Below are positions 1 to 6,218 of a stretch of DNA of 34,091 nt, piece by piece (within the stretch, counting starts at the first letter, position 1; each line of letters opens with the position of its first letter). The notes under the pieces are model-generated. The model made no database searches. It was not told the origin of the DNA and worked only from the letters and a program-made list of their open reading frames with translations. The position numbers and the translations under genes are program-made. Source of the DNA: Actinomycetes bacterium (GTDB lineage: Bacteria; Actinomycetota; Acidimicrobiia; Acidimicrobiales; Palsa-688); the NCBI GenBank assembly GCA_021809105.1, contig JAKBAM010000028.1, positions 2,592-36,682 on the forward strand, written 5' to 3'.

Positions 1-1
1 C

Positions 2-487
2 GCCGGCACCGCGCACGCCGGCACCTACATCGTCGGCAGCTACGCCAGCTCCCTCGGCTGCTCCGTCCCGATCAACAGCGGACCCCAGCACGTCGTCGTG
101 CAGGCTGCCTTCGCCGCTTTCAACAAGTGGGTGGCCACCGGCATACCCCCCGCGTCGCCGAGCCCGATCGCGTCATCACCTACCGGGTCGACAAACCTGA
201 CCAGGGACGCCAGCGGCAACGTCATCGGCGGCGTGCGAACCCCCGCTGTCGACGTACCTGTCTCCGCACTGAGCGGCATCGCCGCTCCCGGCGCCAGCGC
301 CGAGTGCTCGCTATTCGGCTCAACCGTCGCCTTCGACCCATCCCACCTGCGGCAGCTGTACGGAACTCGGGACGCCTATCTGACGCGTTTCCGAGCCAGC
401 CTCGACAAGGCGATCAGGGCTGGCTACATCCTTGCCGCCGACCGTGCCGCCCTGCTGCAGCAGGCGGAAGCAGTGCCGTTCGGCTGA
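2..487 (+). CDS. Alpha/beta hydrolase domain-containing protein, 3' part (start lies outside the window)
   Basis: The reading frame is open from the first bases of the window, so this is the C-terminal ~161 residues of a longer protein; no internal start is needed. The segment GGVRTPAVDVPV followed by CSLFGSTVAFDP and then a helical end (YLTRFRASLDKAIRAGYIL) resembles the C-terminal part of the large secreted or cytoplasmic 'alpha/beta hydrolase domain' family found in actinobacteria and proteobacteria. Members have a serine-hydrolase fold; most substrates are unknown, and lipid or steroid esters are often suggested. The catalytic serine would lie upstream of the window. It converges on the SRPBCC gene with only 11 bases between the stop codons. 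Family placement is from memory of conserved tail motifs. Confidence 0.7.
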   Translation, partial: AGTAHAGTYIVGSYASSLGCSVPINSGPQHVVVQAAFAAFNKWVATGIPPASPSPIASSPTGSTNLTRDASGNVIGGVRTPAVDVPVSALSGIAAPGASAECSLFGSTVAFDPSHLRQLYGTRDAYLTRFRASLDKAIRAGYILAADRAALLQQAEAVPFG

Positions 488-498
488 GATGGTGGCCG

Positions 499-942
499 CT
501 AGGTCTGGCGTTCCAGGTTCCGTTTGAGCGCGGCCATGTTTGCTGGCATCTCCTTGCGTGCCTGGCGCTGCGCGGCGAGGGGGATGAGCAGCCGACCGAT
601 GCCCTGTCCGGCGAAGTCGACCGCGATGGTCACGCGCGCTCGCTGGTCGTCGAGACCTGCAACCTCGACATCCACGGTGGCCCGGATCGGACCGTCGATG
701 CCGGCGACCCGCCAGGTACGGGGCGGGTCGACGCGCACGAGCTCCGATGTGCTCGTCCGATTGGTGCAACCGATACGCCGGACCATCACACAGCGGTCCC
801 CGACACCCAAGCTGTCCCCGCCTTCCATGTGGCCGCTGATCACGCCCTGCTGCCACTTGGCGAAGCAGGACGGGTCGGTGGCGTAGGCGAAGACGTCCTC
901 GGCCGACCGGTTCACCTCGGCGCTGACGGTGATGGGAGCCAA
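499..942 (-). CDS. SRPBCC family protein (polyketide cyclase/START-like)
   Basis: A protein of about 147 residues with the typical SRPBCC opening (ITVSAEVNRSAEDVFAYATDP) and a central stretch VDPPRTWRVAGIDGPIRATV; the fold is a helix-grip that binds hydrophobic ligands. A longer in-frame ATG exists at 1005, but I chose the TTG at 942: it sits one base after the stop codon of the preceding gene (TGA 946-944) and has AAAGG 8 bases upstream, whereas the longer form would run back inside the neighbour. It is the last gene of a three-gene unit (ArsR repressor, AHSA1 protein, this protein). The ligand is unknown. In similar neighbourhoods such proteins are co-regulated with an ArsR-type repressor. 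Confidence 0.78.
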   Translation of the reverse strand: MAPITVSAEVNRSAEDVFAYATDPSCFAKWQQGVISGHMEGGDSLGVGDRCVMVRRIGCTNRTSTSELVRVDPPRTWRVAGIDGPIRATVDVEVAGLDDQRARVTIAVDFAGQGIGRLLIPLAAQRQARKEMPANMAALKRNLERQT

Positions 943-943
943 C

Positions 944-1426
944 TCAGTCGCCTTTGTCGAACAAAGCGGCGTAGCGGTCCAGGTATAGCGGCCAGCCGCC
1001 TTCACTGCCCACGCCCTCGCTCAGCTGCGGCCAGCCGGGGCCGTGCCGGTCGATGTTGCGGTGTTCGAGCTCGACTCGGGTGCGTTCCTCGCTCTCGGCG
1101 CTGAAGCGGACCTCGACCTCACTAGTGTTCGCAGGGTCGGTCCCCACCTGCCAGGTCGGGTCGATGTCCCAGCTGAACACCACTCGCTGCGATGGCTCGA
1201 AAACGAGGACTCGGGCCCAGCGGCATTCGCTGCCGTCAACGCCGCGATCGTAGATGTGGCCGCCGACGCGTAGCTCGAAAACCGTCTCGGCGATCGGGGC
1301 GCCAAGCAGGTTGTGCTCGGGCGGCTTGAAGTCGCCGAAGCGTTCGGTGAAGGTGGCGAAGGCTTTCTCGATCGGCGCGTTCACCACGATGTGGCGGCGG
1401 ACCACCGCACTCGCGTCCTGGGTCAT
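944..1426 (-). CDS. SRPBCC/AHSA1 family protein
   Basis: About 160 residues. The N-terminal part (VVRRHIVVNAPIEKAFATFTERFGDF) and the WARVLVFEPSQRVVFSWDI segment are typical of activator-of-Hsp90-ATPase-1-like (AHSA1) SRPBCC proteins, which in bacteria usually follow an ArsR-type repressor. The start is ATG 1426, in an ATGA overlap with the stop of the ArsR gene and preceded by a strong GGAGGAG; a longer frame opening at 1483 would lie inside the ArsR gene and is rejected. The function in bacteria is generally unproven; a small-molecule binding or sensing role is inferred from the fold. Confidence 0.82.
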   Translation of the reverse strand: MTQDASAVVRRHIVVNAPIEKAFATFTERFGDFKPPEHNLLGAPIAETVFELRVGGHIYDRGVDGSECRWARVLVFEPSQRVVFSWDIDPTWQVGTDPANTSEVEVRFSAESEERTRVELEHRNIDRHGPGWPQLSEGVGSEGGWPLYLDRYAALFDKGD

Positions 1427-1743
1427 GACTTCTCCTCCGGTTGTTCGACAACGTCGGCGTAGTGGGACAGAGCCCGGTTCCAAAACGCGTCGAGCTGATC
1501 CCTCAGCGCAGCCACGGCCGCAGGGTTGAGCCGATAGATGCGCCGGGTGCCCGCAGCGCGCTCGGCGACGAGGCCGGCCTCTTTCAGCAGCTTCAGGGCC
1601 TGAGACACTGCGGGGCGGCTGACCGGAAGGTCGGCGGCGAGTTCGCCCACTGCGCGGGGGCGCTCTGCCAGGCAGGCGACGATGGCGCGCCGGGTGGGGT
1701 CCCCCAGGGCGGCCCAGCCATCACCGCCTTGGTAAGCAACCAT
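1423..1743 (-). CDS. ArsR family winged-helix transcriptional repressor
   Basis: A 106-residue HTH protein. It begins WAALGDPTRRAIVACLAERP, followed by the recognition helix region VSRPAVSQALKLLKEAGLV and a wing (AERAAGTRRIYRLNP), which is the classic ArsR/SmtB layout. No metal-binding CxC in the recognition helix is seen, so it belongs with the non-metal group usually paired with AHSA1 proteins (often annotated metalloregulator by default). It overlaps the downstream AHSA1 gene by ATGA. The start codon directly abuts a perfect 10-bp inverted repeat (1744-1769), and no Shine-Dalgarno is visible, so the mRNA is probably leaderless and autoregulated. Confidence 0.88.
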   Translation of the reverse strand: MVAYQGGDGWAALGDPTRRAIVACLAERPRAVGELAADLPVSRPAVSQALKLLKEAGLVAERAAGTRRIYRLNPAAVAALRDQLDAFWNRALSHYADVVEQPEEKS

Positions 1744-1769
1744 GCACCGTAAGAGTATGCTTACGGTGC
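1744..1769. promoter_or_regulatory. Perfect inverted repeat, probable ArsR operator/promoter
   Basis: GCACCGTAAG (1744-1753), a 6-base spacer and CTTACGGTGC (1760-1769) form a perfect 10-bp dyad ending at the base before the ArsR start codon. Read on the minus strand, the spacer and left arm contain CATACT, a possible -10 element, so the repressor would cover the promoter. The dyad is seen directly; binding by this ArsR protein is inferred. Confidence 0.75.
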
Positions 1770-1941
1770 CCCCGACGTCAACATCCGGCTGGCGCCTGCG
1801 GTCATGCGATGTCGGCGAGGGCGGGTGCGGACTGCCCCGAATGACCTGAGTGAGTTGGTCGAAGCGTTCTCGGCCATTGCTTCAGCCTGCCTGCCCTTGA
1901 CACTGCCGCGTCGGGGTCGCAGCGCCCGCAAGCGGATCGGT

Positions 1942-2364
1942 CTACGGTGATGCTTCCGGCTCTCTTGGGCTGCTGGTCACGAGGTCGATCTCGCACCGGA
2001 GGCCGGGGGCACCCGCCAGGCGAGTGTCCGCAGTGACCAGGGTCGTATCGAGCTGCTCCGCCAAGGCGACGTACGCGGCGTCGTAGGCAGTGAGGTTGTC
2101 CCGGAGGTCCCAGCAGCGCGCAAGCAGCACGCGGTGCGAGACCCTCCGCAGAGGTAGGGCCACGAGGTCGGACAGCGCCAGCTCGGCTCGTCGTAGGGGC
2201 AGGCGACCCACAAGGAGGAGCCGCCTCAGGACTGAGGACACCTCCAGGTCAACGAGTTCGGGAGCGGCCAAGTGCTCGCCCCGCAAGCGCTCCCTGGCCC
2301 GGTCGCCGTCGTCCCCGTCATCGGCGAGAGCCGACGAGAGCACGCTCGCGTCAACGACGATCAC
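1942..2364 (-). CDS. vapC: VapC-type PIN domain ribonuclease toxin (pair 1)
   Basis: 140 residues, normal for VapC. The four acidic positions of the PIN active site are visible: D5 (VVDASVLSSAL), E41 (DLEVSS), D95 (TAYDAAYVALAE) and D113 (TADTRLA). VapC toxins are Mg2+-dependent RNases that cut tRNA or rRNA and are held inactive by the cognate VapB. The start overlaps the 3' end of vapB pair 1 by 14 bases, so the two are translated together. All catalytic residues are intact, so an active toxin is plausible. Confidence 0.9.
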   Translation of the reverse strand: MIVVDASVLSSALADDGDDGDRARERLRGEHLAAPELVDLEVSSVLRRLLLVGRLPLRRAELALSDLVALPLRRVSHRVLLARCWDLRDNLTAYDAAYVALAEQLDTTLVTADTRLAGAPGLRCEIDLVTSSPREPEASP

Positions 2365-2581
2365 GGTCTTGGCGCAGGACGGCTACCGCCTCGGACAACG
2401 GGACCGAACCCCCGGCCCGGCCGCCGGCCCGCTCCAGAACCTCCTCTAAGGTCGGCGTGGCAGCCTCCTCGATCAGCCGTTGGCGCAGGTACTCCTGTAA
2501 CGACTGGTTAGCCGTGGCTGCTCGGCGGCGCAGCACGGCATGCGTCTCGGGGGGAACGTCTTTTACCTGGACGCTGGGCAT
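2351..2581 (-). CDS. vapB: VapB/FitA-type antitoxin (pair 1)
   Basis: 76 residues from the chosen start. The N-terminal part (MPSVQVKDVPPETHAVLRRRAA, given here as the family pattern) is a ribbon-helix-helix DNA-binding domain, and the charged C-terminal part should wrap the toxin. An ATG at 2590 is also in frame, but it lies inside a TACAAT -10-like box (2594-2589), so translation most likely begins at ATG 2581. With transcription starting a few bases after the box, the mRNA would be leaderless; no Shine-Dalgarno is present. It is followed immediately by vapC. Confidence 0.85.
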   Translation of the reverse strand: MPSVQVKDVPPETHAVLRRRAATANQSLQEYLRQRLIEEAATPTLEEVLERAGGRAGGSVPLSEAVAVLRQDRDRR

Positions 2582-2600
2582 TGGCGCCATTGTAGCGCCA
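2582..2600 (-). promoter_or_regulatory. vapB1 promoter with embedded dyad (probable VapB operator)
   Basis: On the plus strand TGGCGC (2582-2587), 7 bases, GCGCCA (2595-2600) is a perfect dyad; the spacer contains TACAAT on the minus strand (2594-2589), a good -10 box. A further GGCGCT half-site follows upstream (around 2603-2609). This suits autorepression by a ribbon-helix-helix antitoxin. No convincing -35 was found. Confidence 0.6.
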
Positions 2601-2671
2601 TCAGCGCCACTCGGCGTCAGTCCCGGATAGGGATCCCCGAGCGGCAGCGGGAGCCTCGCCCCAGCAGCTAC

Positions 2672-3094
2672 CTACTCCGGGACGACGGTCATGATTGGGC
2701 AGGTCATTGGAGCTCCTGACCGTTCGATGCGGCTGTCGGTGGTTAGCAGGGCGGTGTGGTGCCGCTCGGCGGCGGCGACGTAGACGGCGTCGGCGTAGCA
2801 CAGGGACGCCTGTGCCAGCTCCCAGGCCCGGTGAACGTCCCCCCACGGTGTCGCCTCGATGTCGATTTCGAAGGCCTCCGCGTCGGCCAGCGCGGCGGGC
2901 AGATCGGCCTCGGCGAGTGGATGATCCGGCCGGTTGGCTGCAGCCCTTAGCCCGGACATGACCTCGAAGGCGAAATGCCCCGGCGCGACCAGGGCTTCTG
3001 CGGCTGGCTGTGTGAGGAGCGCAGCACGCGCTGCGTGGCCTCGCGGGCCGGGATCGGCGACCGCGTCGATGACCAGTGAGGCGTCGACGATCAC
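2672..3094 (-). CDS. vapC: VapC-type PIN domain ribonuclease toxin (pair 2)
   Basis: 140 residues with a GTG start at 3094 that shares a GTGA overlap with the stop of its antitoxin. The PIN acidic residues are D4 (MIVDASLVIDA), E44 (FAFEVMSGL), D102 (CYADAVYVAAAE) and D120 (LLTTDSRI). The sequence is clearly different from pair 1, so the two pairs are unlikely to be a recent duplication. The likely role is an RNase toxin neutralised by the gene just upstream. Confidence 0.9.
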   Translation of the reverse strand: MIVDASLVIDAVADPGPRGHAARAALLTQPAAEALVAPGHFAFEVMSGLRAAANRPDHPLAEADLPAALADAEAFEIDIEATPWGDVHRAWELAQASLCYADAVYVAAAERHHTALLTTDSRIERSGAPMTCPIMTVVPE

Positions 3095-3366
3095 CTCGTC
3101 GAGCGGTCGGCCAGGTCTTCGGCCCGTTGAGCGTGAGCGGCGTCGATGGCGTCTAGCACCGCTCGCCGCTCGGCCTCGGGCACGTCGGGCCGAGCACGCA
3201 ACCGTCCGGCAGCCCTGGCCAGTGCCTCCTGGCGACGCAGGTAGCGGGCTTGAGAGTGGAGCGCCTCCTTTAGGTAGGTCTGCAACGAAGTCCCACGCGC
3301 CGCGGCTGCCGCCCGAATCGTCTCCAGATCGTCCGGAGGTACATCTCGGATCAACACGTTCGGCAC
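3091..3366 (-). CDS. vapB: VapB/FitA-type antitoxin (pair 2)
   Basis: About 91 residues from a GTG at 3366: MPNVLIRDVPPDDLETI, then ARGTSLQTYLKEAL, which is the ribbon-helix-helix pattern of FitA/VapB antitoxins. The frame stays open much further upstream (to 3687), but that part runs antisense-like through the end of the lipoprotein gene and has no antitoxin similarity. The C-terminal half is rich in R, E and A and probably binds the toxin. No Shine-Dalgarno precedes the GTG, so a leaderless mRNA is again possible. A 6-bp dyad lies just upstream (3375-3394). Confidence 0.8.
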   Translation of the reverse strand: MPNVLIRDVPPDDLETIRAAAAARGTSLQTYLKEALHSQARYLRRQEALARAAGRLRARPDVPEAERRAVLDAIDAAHAQRAEDLADRSTR

Positions 3367-3374
3367 ATCTCGGA

Positions 3375-3394
3375 CGCTATCATCTGTAATAGCG
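3375..3394. promoter_or_regulatory. Dyad upstream of vapB2, possible operator
   Basis: CGCTAT (3375-3380), an 8-base spacer and ATAGCG (3389-3394) form a perfect 6-bp inverted repeat 8 bases upstream of the vapB2 GTG. The surroundings are AT-rich compared with the rest of the window. An operator for the VapB2/VapC2 complex is inferred only from position and symmetry. Confidence 0.45.
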
Positions 3395-3422
3395 GCTATG
3401 CTAGCACGGATATCATCAGGGA

Positions 3423-4412
3423 TCACGGGTAGGGCCGCATGGAGGAGGCGAGCGCCAGGGAGGCGGCCGCCCCGCGGCTGGTGCGCACGGTGTAGACGTC
3501 GGCTCCTCGCTGCCATTGCAGCGACGCAGTAGTGGCAGTCCCGTCCGAGGCGGTGGCCGGCACGACGACAGAGATGATCCCCCGGTCGGCGGCGGGCAGC
3601 TGGGAAGAGGCCAGGGCGGCGGCCAGCGCCGATGCTGCGGCCACGGGAGATGCCGGCGAGCCGAGGTCTTGGACCTGCACGCTCCAAGCCCCGTCACTCC
3701 AGTCGATCACCCCGCCGACCATGGCAGGGCAAGCGGTCGCGCCCGGAACCCCCACCGAGACGGCGGTGACCGGGCCGGCGCAGGCGGCGAGGGTGTGGCT
3801 GGCCGCGGACGCCAGCGACGACGCGGCATACCCGGCCGACGCGGTGGCGGTGGTCGAGAACGTCCCCAGATCGGCGATACCCGCACCGCCGGAGGTGAGA
3901 GCCGGATCGTTGACCGGGAGGGCCTGGGGGGTGGCGACCAGGGTGACCGAGTCGGTACCCCCCAGGCCGCTGGCCTGGGCGGAGACTGCGGCGGGAGCCG
4001 GCGGCAGCGTCACGGGCGCCTCCAGCCCCGCCGGCCGGGAAGCGAAAGTAGCCAGCGCCCCCGACACCACCGCCGGGAAGCTCGGGGCGCCCGGCGCAGC
4101 GGGGCCGGGAATCGTGGTGGACGTCGATGCGGGTGCAGGCGCGGCGGCCGGCGACGGCACCGGCGCGGGGACCAGCGGGGGGGTGGTGGATGGCCCGGTG
4201 GGCAAAGGAGCGGTGGTGGCGGAGACAGCCGGGGCGGTGGCCGGCGCAGCGGGTACCCGGGCGGCGACGGGGTGGCCGCCGCACGCCGAGACGACCAGCG
4301 CGCAGGTGAGAGCCCCGACAGCACCAACGAGAAGCCGGGCACCGACGAGAAGCCGGGCACCGGCGAGGAGCTGGGGGCTGGAGGGGCGGCCGGCGTGGCG
4401 CCCGGTCAGCAC
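3423..4412 (-). CDS. Putative lipoprotein with Ala/Pro/Thr-rich linker
   Basis: About 329 residues from the GTG at 4412, which overlaps the stop codon of the upstream secreted protein (TGA 4408-4406); an ATG at 4493 lies deep in that gene and is rejected. The N-terminal part is a signal peptide ending in a lipobox (LVVSAC, Cys about residue 44), so the mature protein should be lipid-anchored on the outer face of the membrane. A low-complexity Ala/Pro/Thr/Ser linker of about 80 residues follows, then a domain with alternating small residues (DSVTLVATPQALP, GVIDWSDGAWSVQVQDLG) that I do not recognise. It is probably co-expressed with the GYW-repeat protein. An 18-bp tandem repeat lies in its signal peptide. 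Confidence 0.75.
   Translation of the reverse strand: MLTGRHAGRPSSPQLLAGARLLVGARLLVGAVGALTCALVVSACGGHPVAARVPAAPATAPAVSATTAPLPTGPSTTPPLVPAPVPSPAAAPAPASTSTTIPGPAAPGAPSFPAVVSGALATFASRPAGLEAPVTLPPAPAAVSAQASGLGGTDSVTLVATPQALPVNDPALTSGGAGIADLGTFSTTATASAGYAASSLASAASHTLAACAGPVTAVSVGVPGATACPAMVGGVIDWSDGAWSVQVQDLGSPASPVAAASALAAALASSQLPAADRGIISVVVPATASDGTATTASLQWQRGADVYTVRTSRGAAASLALASSMRPYP
4323..4376. repeat. 18-bp tandem repeat (about 3 copies) in the lipoprotein signal peptide
   Basis: Three consecutive 18-base units around ACCGACGAGAAGCCGGGC: the first two are nearly identical and the third is diverged. On the coding strand they encode repeats of ARLLVG inside the hydrophobic part of the signal peptide, lengthening it by whole 6-residue steps. 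Confidence 0.7.
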
Positions 4413-5992
4413 GAGTAGTCGCCGTCGTAGTTGCCGGCGGCGCTCTGGACGAGCTTGACGGCGGATCCGGCGAAACTGCTCGACGAGCACCACGCCCCCG
4501 GGTAAAGGACGGTCTCACCGGTGGGATACCACACGGGCACTCCGGGACGGTAGCTGCCGGCGATCACTCCCCACTGGTAGGAGGTGGCATACACCGCCGG
4601 AGTGCGCCCGAGGGCCCGGACGGCGTCGATGGCCCCGGCGATCACCTGGGTGTTGGCGGTAGTGTCGTTGGTCCAGTAATTGGCGGTCTCGACGTCGAGC
4701 CAGTAGGTGCCGGCCACGGCTCCGGAGGCGTCGGCGGTGCGCACCGCGGCGGCCGCGGCGTTGTAGCCGTAGTTGTAGCTCTCGCACGACAGGTCACCGA
4801 TAGTGCAGGTGCCGGCGGGACCAGAGGACCACTGGGTGGCGTCGGAGCCTTCGGGCGAGTTGAGGTTGACGTAGAGCGACAGGGCCCCGCTGCCCCAGGC
4901 GGCCTCGCTCTGGAGGCAGGGATTGGTGGAGAAGGCGTAGCCGTCAGTGACACCCACCACCGCCACCGACGACGACGGCGGGTAGCTGCCTCCGCACTGC
5001 GGCCAGGAAATGTCGTAGCCGGACGTCCCCGAGGCGTAGTTGGCCGGCGCCGGCGGCGGCACGAAGCCTCCGCCGGTCAAGCCGGTGCCGGTCCCCGAAG
5101 TCGGGGAGATGCCGACCACCGACTGGCCGGAAGGCACCGTACCCGCCGCCGAGCCCCGGTCGGGGGCGTCGCCGAAGGCGTAGACGGCGCCGTCGGCCCC
5201 CACCATCCAGTAGCCGCCGCCGTCAGGGCTGGGCGCCATGGCGACCATCGCCGCGTTGAGCTTGACGTTGCCGGCCGAGCCGAAGAACCGCGCGTCGCCG
5301 AAGTCGAAGATCCCCCCGTCGGAGGCGACCAGCCAGTAGCCGCCCCCGTCGGCGGTGGCGGCCATGCCCACCACCGGCTTGTTGAGACGGATATTGCCGA
5401 GCGAGCCGTAGAACCGCGCGTCTCCGAAGTCGAAGATCCCGCCGTCGGAAGCCACCAGCCAGTAGCCCCTGCCGTCAGGCGTGCCGGCCATGGCGACGAT
5501 CGGCTGGTTGAGGTGGATGTTGCCGAGCGACCCGTAGAACTGAGCGTCGCCGAACTCGAAGATCCCGCCGTCGGAGGCGACCATCCAGTAGCCACGCCCG
5601 TCGCCTGTGGCGGCCATGCCGACGATCGGCTGATTGAGATGGATACCCGCGAGGGAGCCGTAGGAGGTGGCCGTACCGTAGGCGGCGACGTCACCGTTGG
5701 AACCCGCCAGCCAGTAGCCGCCGCCGGCCGGCACCGATGCGAGGGTGGCGACGGGGCCGTCCACCGGGGAGGTGACAGGGGCCGCCTGGGCGGTGGTACC
5801 AAAAGCGGTGCTCTGCCCGGCGCTGGTGGTGATCCAGTAGCCGGCTGAGGACACCGAGGCGGCCGACACCGAAGGCGATGCGGCGGCGTGGGCTGCGGGG
5901 GCGGTGAGCGGGAGTGTTGCGAGGGCGGTGGCGACGAGACCGGCCGCCAGGACGGCTGCGGGGCGGTACGGGCAACGGGCGCGGCGATGCAA
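4406..5992 (-). CDS. Secreted GYW-repeat protein with C-terminal GH25/DUF1906-like domain
   Basis: 528 residues. A signal peptide (residues 1-38, ending AAHAA) is followed by six repeats of 42 residues starting at about 51, 92, 134, 176, 218 and 260, with the pattern GYW-[LM]-VASDGGIF-x-FGDA and then GSLGN-I-x-LN-x-P. I associate this repeat with secreted Acidimicrobiia proteins; a beta-propeller-like wall- or polymer-binding role is inferred. After a Pro-rich linker (310-325) comes a domain opening GYDISWPQC (D327) with a later WLDVETANYW (D433, E435), the acidic pattern of GH25 muramidases and of DUF1906 TIM barrels. Cell-wall hydrolysis is therefore likely but unproven. The start is TTG 5992 with GAGGAG 8 bases upstream. 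It overlaps the lipoprotein gene by 7 bases. Confidence 0.85.
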   Translation of the reverse strand: MHRRARCPYRPAAVLAAGLVATALATLPLTAPAAHAAASPSVSAASVSSAGYWITTSAGQSTAFGTTAQAAPVTSPVDGPVATLASVPAGGGYWLAGSNGDVAAYGTATSYGSLAGIHLNQPIVGMAATGDGRGYWMVASDGGIFEFGDAQFYGSLGNIHLNQPIVAMAGTPDGRGYWLVASDGGIFDFGDARFYGSLGNIRLNKPVVGMAATADGGGYWLVASDGGIFDFGDARFFGSAGNVKLNAAMVAMAPSPDGGGYWMVGADGAVYAFGDAPDRGSAAGTVPSGQSVVGISPTSGTGTGLTGGGFVPPPAPANYASGTSGYDISWPQCGGSYPPSSSVAVVGVTDGYAFSTNPCLQSEAAWGSGALSLYVNLNSPEGSDATQWSSGPAGTCTIGDLSCESYNYGYNAAAAAVRTADASGAVAGTYWLDVETANYWTNDTTANTQVIAGAIDAVRALGRTPAVYATSYQWGVIAGSYRPGVPVWYPTGETVLYPGAWCSSSSFAGSAVKLVQSAAGNYDGDYSC

Positions 5993-6085
5993 CAGGCTGT
6001 CTCCTCGGGTGTCCCGGACCGGCTCTGGGTGTCCGCCACAAAGCGACCGGAGGCTTCGGTACCCCGAGGTCTTCGACCGCCCATC

Positions 6086-6116
6086 GGGTGCCTTGAGACG
6101 ATTGCGCGGATCGCAG
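6086..6116 (-). promoter_or_regulatory. 31-nt conserved element, copy 1 (upstream of secreted protein)
   Basis: Located 94 bases upstream of the TTG at 5992. It matches 30846-30876 at 28 of 31 positions in the same orientation relative to the downstream exported-protein gene. On the minus strand its core reads CGCAATCGTCTC and contains the dyad CGAT-N7-ATCG. No known riboswitch or operator was recognised. Confidence 0.6.
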
Positions 6117-6218
6117 GCAGCCCCGAGAAAGGTGTCTAGACCGGACTGGTCACTTGCGACTCATCACCCGTACAGGACCTTCTGCGCCCCGCCGACAGGA
6201 AAGACCCTCGGATGTCGG

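Noticed and set aside
3516..4458. Two long plus-strand open frames opposite the lipoprotein gene
   Set aside because: Composition is the mirror of a GC-rich Ala/Pro linker on the minus strand; no start with a ribosome site and no family motif.
5500..5850. CRISPR-like repetition in 5150-5850
   Set aside because: The periodicity is 126 bp and is the coding repeat of the GYW protein, not spaced short repeats.
5993..6218. Cyclic-di-AMP or other riboswitch before the secreted protein
   Set aside because: Wall-hydrolase genes of actinobacteria often carry one, but the expected conserved blocks are not present; only the 31-nt element is shared.
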